This document shows, in pieces, positions 1-4,327 of a DNA stretch of 5,000 nt (the first letter of the stretch is position 1; each line of letters opens with the position of its first letter). Below the pieces are notes generated by a model, which was not told the origin of the DNA, ran no database searches, and saw nothing but the letters and a program-made list of their open reading frames with translations. Source of the DNA: Candidatus Omnitrophota bacterium. Its GTDB lineage: Bacteria; Omnitrophota; Gorgyraeia; Gygaellales; Profunditerraquicolaceae. Location of the stretch: NCBI GenBank assembly GCA_028706895.1, contig JAQTVG010000098.1:1-5000 (forward strand). Direction: 5' to 3'. A program made the translations under genes and the position numbers.

Positions 1-236
1 AATAGCCCCTTAAGCCCGATAAGAGGAGTCCCATCGCCAAACATAAACCCCCAGCCAAGAAACAGGAACCCGAGGGATGAAACGGCAAAAACAACAAAGT
101 TCTTGGATAAAATATTCACGCAATTTTTCATGCGCGCGAACCCCGCCTCTACCATTGCAAAGCCGAGATTCATAAAAAACACCAGAAACGCGGTAATCAA
201 AACCCACATTGTATCTAATGCTACTTTCATCTCCAT
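1..236 (-). CDS. amt: Ammonium transporter (Amt/AmtB family), 5' part only
   Basis: This is the N-terminal 78 residues of an inner-membrane ammonium channel, cut by the left edge of the window. The visible protein begins MEMKVALDTMWVLITAFLVF and contains a first membrane helix (about residues 9-28) running into the family-typical stretch GFAMVEAGFARMKNCVNIL, then a second helix (about 44-67) ending in GWGFMFGDG. These match the first two helices of non-enterobacterial Amt proteins, which carry ammonium into the cytoplasm. The ATG at 236 is chosen because AGGAGG (245-250) lies 8 bases upstream; an ATG two codons later (230) is a weaker option. There is no cleavable signal peptide. The gene follows the porin stop codon by 28 bases, so the two are almost certainly cotranscribed. 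A PII gene (glnB/glnK) often follows amt but would lie outside the window. Confidence 0.93.
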   Translation of the reverse strand, partial: MEMKVALDTMWVLITAFLVFFMNLGFAMVEAGFARMKNCVNILSKNFVVFAVSSLGFLFLGWGFMFGDGTPLIGLKGL

Positions 237-244
237 TTAAACCG

Positions 245-250
245 CCTCCT
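245..250 (-). promoter_or_regulatory. Ribosome binding site for amt
   Basis: AGGAGG on the minus strand lies 8 bases before the ATG at 236. It selects this start over the internal ATG at 230 and lies in the 28-base gap after the porin stop, which fits cotranscription of porin and amt. Confidence 0.8.
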
Positions 251-264
251 TTTATAAAATTTTC

Positions 265-1563
265 TTAAAACGCATAAATTGCTTCTACGCCAATGGTGCT
301 TTGATGGTCTGTTGCTTTTGAACCTATTGTATAAATATCCTGTGAAGACATATCATAACGGTATTCCAGGCGAGTGATAAGGTTCTTATACGGCCTTAAT
401 TCCAATGTTGACGTATTCTCCCAATAATCCGCGGGAGTCCCGCTGGTAAGGCGCACCCCATTTGGATCGCTGAAAAACTCTGTGCGGTTAGAAAGACTCC
501 ATTTATCATTGAAATCGTAACGCACATATCCGGCTACGCCTGACCAGGTCGCGGCTTTACCATCAGCGACAAGATCCTGCTCCTGGGCATAATCGGTATT
601 TATCTTAAACGTTAATTTTTCAAAAGGCTTATAGGTGGCGATAAAATCAACCAAAGCCCGGTTTGAATGGTTATTCCCTGATTCTTCAGGGCCGTAATAA
701 CCTGCCAGGTTAAACGAAAGCCAGTCTTTGGGGCTCCATGCCAAAGCAGACTCAATGGTTTTACCTTTATTATTATCCTTTATATCATCCCAACCGTTAT
801 TCACTCCAAAGTATGCGGTTAAGTTATCAAGGATAGGATAGCTGGCGCGTAAACCCGTATGGGTAAATGGTATAGCATAGCCAAAAAGCAATGAACGCGA
901 AAAATTCCAGTTGTCTTTTGATTCAATGACTTCTGCTCCAGCCAAAGTAACAAATTTACCGGCTTTAACGTCCAATCCTTTACCGACAGGCATCAATATA
1001 TCTAAATAGGCCTGCTCTAAATTAACGTCATCCGTATTCCACCCGTAAGGTTTGATTACTTTCGCGTCATCGCCGATCAAAAGATCAACCCTAAAACCTA
1101 CCCCGCCTGTCTTGGCAGGGAGTTTCTCAAGGGCTATCTTTGCAGCCTGCAGGTTAAAGCTATTTGCTTCGGTATCAAATACCCTGCCGGTAGTCTTGCC
1201 TGAATCGGGATGATTAAAACTATACGTGTATGAAGCATCCACGAACCCGCTTAAAGTTATATCCTTCAAGACTTCGGGAAGCTTAAAACCTGCTTCCTCT
1301 TTTACTAACGCCACTTTTTGATCCACAATCGCTTCAACATCGCTTTTAGTTACAACCGGGCCTGTATCTTTTGGTGATTTTTTAGCCTCTAAAGATTTAA
1401 TCCTGTTCTCTAACTCTTCAATTTTCTTGAGCAACTTGGCCTCTGTCCCGTCATCAGCGAAAAGGCTGGATTCTTTTCCCATATAAAGACCAAACATTAA
1501 AAATACAGCCAGAACACTACTAACTACAACACCCTTAAAAATCCTGCTAAATCTACTTGCCAT
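265..1563 (-). CDS. Outer-membrane beta-barrel porin (BBP2/OmpL-like)
   Basis: The 432-residue protein has a signal peptide: basic start MASRFSRIFKG, hydrophobic core about residues 12-29, probable cleavage after SLFA near residue 36. A short charged coiled-coil segment follows (about 40-62, KKIEELENRIKSLEAKK). From about residue 100 it shows alternating amphipathic strands rich in aromatic residues, starting LSGFVDASYTYSF, and ends IGVEAIYAF with the terminal Phe expected for outer-membrane barrel insertion. The pattern fits the putative beta-barrel porin-2 (OmpL-like, PF07642) group; the coiled coil may be periplasmic. The ATG at 1563 has AAGGAG 9 bases upstream (1573-1578). The substrate cannot be read from sequence; its place directly before amt suggests passage of ammonium or small nitrogen compounds (inference). 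Expression probably depends on readthrough of the terminator at 1604-1648. Confidence 0.85.
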   Translation of the reverse strand: MASRFSRIFKGVVVSSVLAVFLMFGLYMGKESSLFADDGTEAKLLKKIEELENRIKSLEAKKSPKDTGPVVTKSDVEAIVDQKVALVKEEAGFKLPEVLKDITLSGFVDASYTYSFNHPDSGKTTGRVFDTEANSFNLQAAKIALEKLPAKTGGVGFRVDLLIGDDAKVIKPYGWNTDDVNLEQAYLDILMPVGKGLDVKAGKFVTLAGAEVIESKDNWNFSRSLLFGYAIPFTHTGLRASYPILDNLTAYFGVNNGWDDIKDNNKGKTIESALAWSPKDWLSFNLAGYYGPEESGNNHSNRALVDFIATYKPFEKLTFKINTDYAQEQDLVADGKAATWSGVAGYVRYDFNDKWSLSNRTEFFSDPNGVRLTSGTPADYWENTSTLELRPYKNLITRLEYRYDMSSQDIYTIGSKATDHQSTIGVEAIYAF

Positions 1564-1603
1564 CTTTATTTTCTCCTTTCTGTTTTAAGCCTGTTTTTCC
1601 AAT

Positions 1604-1648
1604 AAAAAAAGGCGCCTTTTAATTCCTCATTTGGAATAAAAGACGCCT
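1604..1648 (-). terminator. Intrinsic terminator / attenuator in the porin-amt leader
   Basis: On the minus strand AGGCGTCTTTTATTCC (1633-1648) pairs with GGAATTAAAAGGCGCCT (1610-1626) around the six-base loop AAATGA (1627-1632), with one bulged T and one G-T pair. Seven T residues follow (1604-1610; the first pairs with the closing A). This is a textbook Rho-independent terminator. It lies only 41 bases before the porin ATG and about 155 bases after the sigma gene stop, a position that suits conditional attenuation of porin-amt better than simple termination of the upstream gene, although it may do both. Its 5' arm can also join two competing stems upstream, described in the findings. Confidence 0.85.
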
Positions 1649-1736
1649 ACGTCTGCCCAGAAGGGGCGTACTGACCTATCCTTTAAGGTCGGGTGCCCCC
1701 TATAACTAAAACGGCGTTCCTCTATCGGAACGCCCT
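1641..1736 (-). ncRNA. Structured 5' leader of the porin-amt transcript, class unknown
   Basis: Read on the minus strand, this region can form several nested stems before the terminator: GGCGTTCC/GGAACGCC with loop GATAGA (1713-1734); GGGGC (1695-1699) with GCCCC (1663-1667); inside that, GACCT/AGGTC (1674-1678 with 1686-1690); and ACGCC (1665-1669) with GGCGT (1643-1647), or AGAC/GTCT around loop GTAGGC (1641-1654). The last two use terminator-arm bases, so they could act as antiterminators. I compared it from memory with glutamine (glnA), cyclic-di-GMP, glycine, ZTP and fluoride riboswitch cores and saw no match. It may be an ANTAR target, a new riboswitch, or stems without regulatory function. 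Confidence 0.45.
1708..1734 (-). terminator. Perfect 8-bp hairpin with short T-run, possible sigma-gene terminator
   Basis: The minus strand reads GGCGTTCC, six-base loop GATAGA, GGAACGCC, then GTTTTAG. The stem is strong but the T-run has only four bases after a G, so it could be a weak terminator for the sigma gene or simply the first stem of the porin leader. Its hexaloop lacks the A1/G4 pattern of known ANTAR targets. Confidence 0.4.
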
Positions 1737-1742
1737 TGTCTA

Positions 1743-1758
1743 TTTATGCATCAATGCA
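1743..1758 (-). promoter_or_regulatory. Possible promoter/operator with short inverted repeat
   Basis: TGCAT-N2-ATGCA (1747-1758) is a perfect inverted repeat just upstream of the structured leader and overlaps the extended -10-like TGCATAAAT (minus strand, 1743-1751). No well-spaced -35 element or sigma-54 GG/GC signature was found, so this is only a candidate site for a porin-amt promoter and repressor or activator. Confidence 0.2.
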
Positions 1759-1803
1759 CGTAACAATACTACAAGTAAAAAGACCCCGCCTTTGGTAACC
1801 CCC

Positions 1804-2331
1804 CTAACACATATCCAGGTGTTCTCTGCATTTTTCCCTGATCCTTTTCTGCAGTTTTACTATCCTTACATGGGAGACGCCGAGCCTACGGCCGATTTCG
1901 CGGGTAGTCAGACCCTCTAAAACCAGATGAAAAACTTCTTTCTCTCTTTTGGTCAGGCCGTTATTATTGATCTGCTCCAAGAGAAAATTAGCGTGTATGT
2001 CGTCTAAAGCTGAATGCGGGTCTTCTAAAGAAAGAATGTTATTCATAGCATGTTCTTCTCCCTTTTCATCGTAGATAATGCCGTCTAAACTTATCAAAAG
2101 AACACGGGATTTATTTTTGCGTATGTAATTCTTAAGATAGAAGTAGCATCCCTGCAGAATGTAGCTATCGGTTTTATCCGACAGCTTACCTTCTTTATAA
2201 TCTACCCAGAGGTGCGACATTGCCTCCTGGTATAAATCATCCATGCTAAAGAAGGGAAAATAGCTCTTTAACCGGTATACTATACCCTTTAATTTCGGCG
2301 ATATTCTTTTGATTATCTCTTCAAAACACAT
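1804..2331 (-). CDS. Small sigma-70 family RNA polymerase sigma factor
   Basis: The 175-residue protein has two recognisable parts. Residues about 5-75 resemble sigma region 2: a helix around ISPKLKGIVYRLKSYFP, the region 2-like MDDLYQEAMSHLW near 30-42, and the basic YFYLKNYIRKNKSR near 70. Residues about 125-172 form a region 4 helix-turn-helix with LTKREKEVFHLVLEGLTTREIGRRLG. An acidic linker separates them, and no region 1 or 3 is seen, as in ECF-like or SigF-type short sigma factors. The ATG at 2331 is chosen because AGAGG lies 5 bases upstream; a longer frame from 2361 would begin inside the hairpin before the gene. Its target promoters are unknown. Its position between the glutamate synthase-like gene and porin-amt suggests nitrogen control (inference). 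No anti-sigma gene is adjacent. A regulator with a sigma-like fold but no polymerase role is a weaker alternative. Confidence 0.82.
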   Translation of the reverse strand: MCFEEIIKRISPKLKGIVYRLKSYFPFFSMDDLYQEAMSHLWVDYKEGKLSDKTDSYILQGCYFYLKNYIRKNKSRVLLISLDGIIYDEKGEEHAMNNILSLEDPHSALDDIHANFLLEQINNNGLTKREKEVFHLVLEGLTTREIGRRLGVSHVRIVKLQKRIREKCREHLDMC

Positions 2332-2336
2332 ATTAA

Positions 2337-2341
2337 CCTCT
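2337..2341 (-). promoter_or_regulatory. Ribosome binding site for the sigma factor gene
   Basis: AGAGG lies 5 bases before the ATG at 2331 and sets the start. It is weak, and only 6 bases separate it from the end of the long upstream hairpin, so folding of that hairpin could influence ribosome access as well as transcription. Confidence 0.6.
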
Positions 2342-2347
2342 ATAATA

Positions 2348-2393
2348 ACTAAGGCGCCCAAACTCCGCCAGTGGAACTCTTGGACGCCTTAGT
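2348..2393 (-). terminator. 14-bp hairpin before the sigma gene, candidate attenuator
   Basis: On the minus strand ACTAAGGCGTCCAA (2380-2393) pairs over 14 positions, one of them G-T, with TTGGGCGCCTTAGT (2348-2361). The 18-base loop holds a smaller stem with a six-base loop. The following TTAGTTATTATAG is T-rich but interrupted, so termination may be partial. The hairpin lies between the cysteine-rich gene stop (2423) and the sigma gene start, inside what otherwise looks like one transcript. It is a good candidate for a regulated boundary or an mRNA-processing/stability element. Confidence 0.65.
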
Positions 2394-2395
2394 CC
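2361..2395 (-). ncRNA. Candidate ANTAR-type dual-hexaloop RNA element (sigma leader)
   Basis: Two adjacent stems with six-base loops compete with the 14-bp hairpin: GGAC-[TAAGGC]-GTCC (2382-2395), then, after a short linker, AGTTCC-[ACTGGC]-GGAGTT (2361-2378, including two G-T pairs). ANTAR target RNAs are known as two small hairpins with hexaloops having A at position 1 and G at 4. The second loop fits both positions; the first fits only G4. An ANTAR protein is encoded two genes upstream, before the glutamate synthase-like and cysteine-rich genes. Confidence 0.4.
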
Positions 2396-2422
2396 TTTTG
2401 ATCACTTTATGCTTCTTTTTTT

Positions 2423-2593
2423 CTATTCGCTTTCGGTTACTTCTTCGCGAATAACCCTCTTTACATTACCCTGCCTTAATGCCGAATGATTATTGCCGCC
2501 GGAAAATTCTTCGCACTGCCATACCGGAGGTTCTTTAGTGAAAATGCAGGTTTTTATTTCTGCGCAGGTGCTGCATAATCCCTTGCGGTTCAT
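2423..2593 (-). CDS. 56-residue cysteine-rich protein, function unknown
   Basis: The ATG at 2593 follows the stop of the glutamate synthase-like gene by 2 bases, with GGAGG 6 bases upstream inside that gene's last codons, so translation is probably coupled. The protein starts MNRKGLCSTCAEIKTCIF and has four cysteines at 7, 10, 16 and 27 (C-x2-C-x5-C-x10-C), the last in PPVWQCEEF, followed by a charged, low-complexity tail ending EEVTESE. The spacing suggests a metal or iron-sulfur site and it resembles short uncharacterised proteins with a CxxC...WxCEE(F/Y) pattern. No signal peptide or membrane segment is seen. Tight coupling suggests a partner or electron-transfer accessory of the glutamate synthase-like enzyme (inference). 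The coding reality is supported by ribosome site, spacing and conserved-looking cysteines rather than by a named family. Confidence 0.75.
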   Translation of the reverse strand: MNRKGLCSTCAEIKTCIFTKEPPVWQCEEFSGGNNHSALRQGNVKRVIREEVTESE

Positions 2594-2595
2594 AG

Positions 2596-4236
2596 CTACC
2601 TCCCTACCGCCACCTTTAGCCTGCGGTGATTTGAATTACGGCTCTTGCCGCCGTTAAGTATCTCCTCTGCTTCCTGACGATATGCATCCATCACATAAGG
2701 GATACCAGAAACCTGGGCTGCCTCTTCGGTCAATGACATCAGGTCTCTGCGGGATATTGATGCCACGCGGAAATTCCTGCTTCCAGCCATCAACTGCTGC
2801 AGACCCACCCTGATCTTCTGGGCAAAAGAATATATGCCCACCGCACCAAGAGGAATATCCTTCATATCCTTACCGTATCTTTCAGCTAATTCCTCATAAC
2901 AGACAAAGATCTCTTTCTCTGTAGTGCCGTATGCCGAGACAGTAACAGGAAGATCCTTTTCTTTAAGCCAGTTGCCGATATTCTTCCCTACCATACCGGG
3001 AATCATCAGCGCTCTTCCCATGCAAACCGCTTTTACGTAAGGCGCACCCATAGCAATAACTTTGAAAATATGGTCTTCACTGGAGAACCCGCCGGCAATA
3101 GCAATATCCGGAAGGCGCATACCTTTTTCAGATAGCTTCTGGCAGAATTCATAAGTAAGCGCCTGAAGATAAAAAGTAGGTATCCCCCATTCTTCCATCA
3201 TCCTCCAGGGGCTCATGCCTGTTCCTCCCGGAGCGCCATCTATGGTCAATAAATCAATTTTTGCAAGCGACGAATATTTAAGCGCCATAGCGAGTTCCCG
3301 CATAGAATAAGCGCCGGTTTTTAGAGTGATGCGCTTAAAACCTAAATCCCTTAAACGCTTAATCTCGGCAAGAAAAGATTCTTCGGAAACAAACCCTAAG
3401 CGCGAATGCCTTTCAAATTCCTTGATTGCCCCATCTTTAAATGCCTTCTGGTTTGCTTCAACTGAAGGATCAGGAGTAACGATATAGCCGCGTTTCTGTA
3501 ATTCCAGGGCTCTTTCCAGGGTCTTTACCTTTATTTCTCCTCCGATACATTTGGCGCCCTGGCCCCACTTTAATTCTATAGTCTCCAGGTTATGCTTTTT
3601 ACGTACATATTCGGCGACTCCCAGGCGCGTATCTTCCACGTTCATCTGCACGAGTATTTCGCCATAACCGTTATGGAACCTTTTGTAAACCTCAATACGC
3701 CGGTCCATTTCGGGAGAATTCTTGATTTTTCCCTTACTGTCAAGTTCCAATCCCGGGTCTATACCGCAAACGTTCTCTCCGCATACCAGTGTTACTCCTG
3801 AGATAGCCGCTCCTATCGCGAAATGCTCCCAATTTTTTCTGGCAATCTCTGTTGAACCCAGGGCACCTGTAAAAACAGGCACCTTCATTTTAACCTTTTT
3901 ATCCCAGCCGTATTCAACTTCAGTATTTACATCCGGAAATTTAGTATTATCGGGATTACCTTCAGCATCGCGCGCAAGCCCTTTGGCTCCCAGCGCATAC
4001 CCTTGGATATTTAAATGTGAATAATCCACCGGGTAATTTTTATCAGCCCCGGCAGTAATCTCGCCGAAAGGGCCCGGGTAGATCACTTCACGCCCGCGAA
4101 AAGTAGCTTTAAAAATATCACAGTTGCCTTTACATCCGTCCACGCAACGAGAACATATCCCGGAACCTGGAACTACATTTTTGGAACGGTTAAACGTCCC
4201 CACCGCATCATTTGCATTAGGCCTTCCTAAATTCAT
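2596..4236 (-). CDS. Glutamate synthase-like FMN-domain protein (short, archaeal-type)
   Basis: The 546-residue protein matches the FMN-binding synthase domain of glutamate synthase (Glu_synthase, PF01645; COG0069). Visible motifs include KWGQGAKCIGGEI (about 223-235), IDGAPGGTGMSPW (332-344, the glycine-rich substrate/FMN segment), and AGGFSSEDHIFKVIAMGA then MGRA (381-408, flavin-phosphate end of the TIM barrel). The N terminus has a separate cysteine cluster, C28-x2-C31-x3-C35-x3-C39, suggesting an iron-sulfur site. It lacks the class II glutamine amidotransferase domain of GltB, the C-terminal beta-helix, and the usual C-x5-C-x4-C of the 3Fe-4S cluster. The normal reaction makes glutamate from 2-oxoglutarate and amide-derived ammonia; here the nitrogen source and electron donor are uncertain, and another FMN-dependent oxidoreductase role is possible. 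The ATG at 4236 is chosen because AGGAGG lies 8 bases upstream; GTG 4266 and ATG 4242 lack proper spacing. Confidence 0.88.
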   Translation of the reverse strand: MNLGRPNANDAVGTFNRSKNVVPGSGICSRCVDGCKGNCDIFKATFRGREVIYPGPFGEITAGADKNYPVDYSHLNIQGYALGAKGLARDAEGNPDNTKFPDVNTEVEYGWDKKVKMKVPVFTGALGSTEIARKNWEHFAIGAAISGVTLVCGENVCGIDPGLELDSKGKIKNSPEMDRRIEVYKRFHNGYGEILVQMNVEDTRLGVAEYVRKKHNLETIELKWGQGAKCIGGEIKVKTLERALELQKRGYIVTPDPSVEANQKAFKDGAIKEFERHSRLGFVSEESFLAEIKRLRDLGFKRITLKTGAYSMRELAMALKYSSLAKIDLLTIDGAPGGTGMSPWRMMEEWGIPTFYLQALTYEFCQKLSEKGMRLPDIAIAGGFSSEDHIFKVIAMGAPYVKAVCMGRALMIPGMVGKNIGNWLKEKDLPVTVSAYGTTEKEIFVCYEELAERYGKDMKDIPLGAVGIYSFAQKIRVGLQQLMAGSRNFRVASISRRDLMSLTEEAAQVSGIPYVMDAYRQEAEEILNGGKSRNSNHRRLKVAVGR

Positions 4237-4244
4237 TCCCATAC

Positions 4245-4250
4245 CCTCCT
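4245..4250 (-). promoter_or_regulatory. Ribosome binding site for the glutamate synthase-like gene
   Basis: AGGAGG is 8 bases from the ATG at 4236 but only 2 from the ATG at 4242, and lies downstream of the in-frame GTG at 4266. It therefore decides for 4236. It starts 10 bases after the closing arm of the possible three-way junction in the leader. Confidence 0.8.
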
Positions 4251-4260
4251 TCTTTACTTT

Positions 4261-4320
4261 GCTCACCTTTTTTTGCTTTAATCCACCTGGATTAATACGG
4301 GAACGTCCCGCCTGATGAGC
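4261..4320 (-). ncRNA. Possible three-way-junction RNA in the glutamate synthase-like leader
   Basis: On the minus strand GCTCATC (4314-4320) can pair with GGTGAGC (4261-4267), enclosing two perfect hairpins: CGGGA-CGT-TCCCG (4298-4310) and TTAATCC-AGGT-GGATTAA (4278-4295). A linker containing seven A residues (4268-4274) closes the junction. The element occupies most of the gap between the ANTAR gene stop and the ribosome site. No T-run follows, so any control would act on translation or RNA stability. I recognise no named riboswitch class, and the loops are not ANTAR-type hexaloops. Confidence 0.35.
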
Positions 4321-4327
4321 TATTGGG

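Noticed and set aside
10..207. 65-residue minus-strand open frame
   Set aside because: It overlaps the amt coding region in another frame and its sequence resembles no protein.
1713..1734. GGCGTTCC...GGAACGCC stem resembling the closing stem of the glutamine (glnA) riboswitch
   Set aside because: The two arms are separated by only six bases, leaving no room for the conserved internal core of that riboswitch.
1775..1803. G-rich stretch followed by TTTTT after the sigma stop, as an intrinsic terminator
   Set aside because: No stable stem could be formed before the T-run.
1693..1920. Plus-strand open frame across the porin leader and sigma gene end
   Set aside because: It is antisense to the sigma gene, has no ribosome site, and includes structured leader sequence.
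2332..2361. Longer sigma factor start at 2361
   Set aside because: It begins inside the stable hairpin with no ribosome site, and the extra residues do not belong to sigma region 2.
4237..4266. Longer start for the glutamate synthase-like gene at GTG 4266 or ATG 4242
   Set aside because: Neither has a correctly spaced ribosome site; the AGGAGG at 4245-4250 fits the ATG at 4236.
3592..4315. Three plus-strand open frames antisense to the glutamate synthase-like gene
   Set aside because: They are shadows of a well-supported gene with no recognisable domains or ribosome sites.
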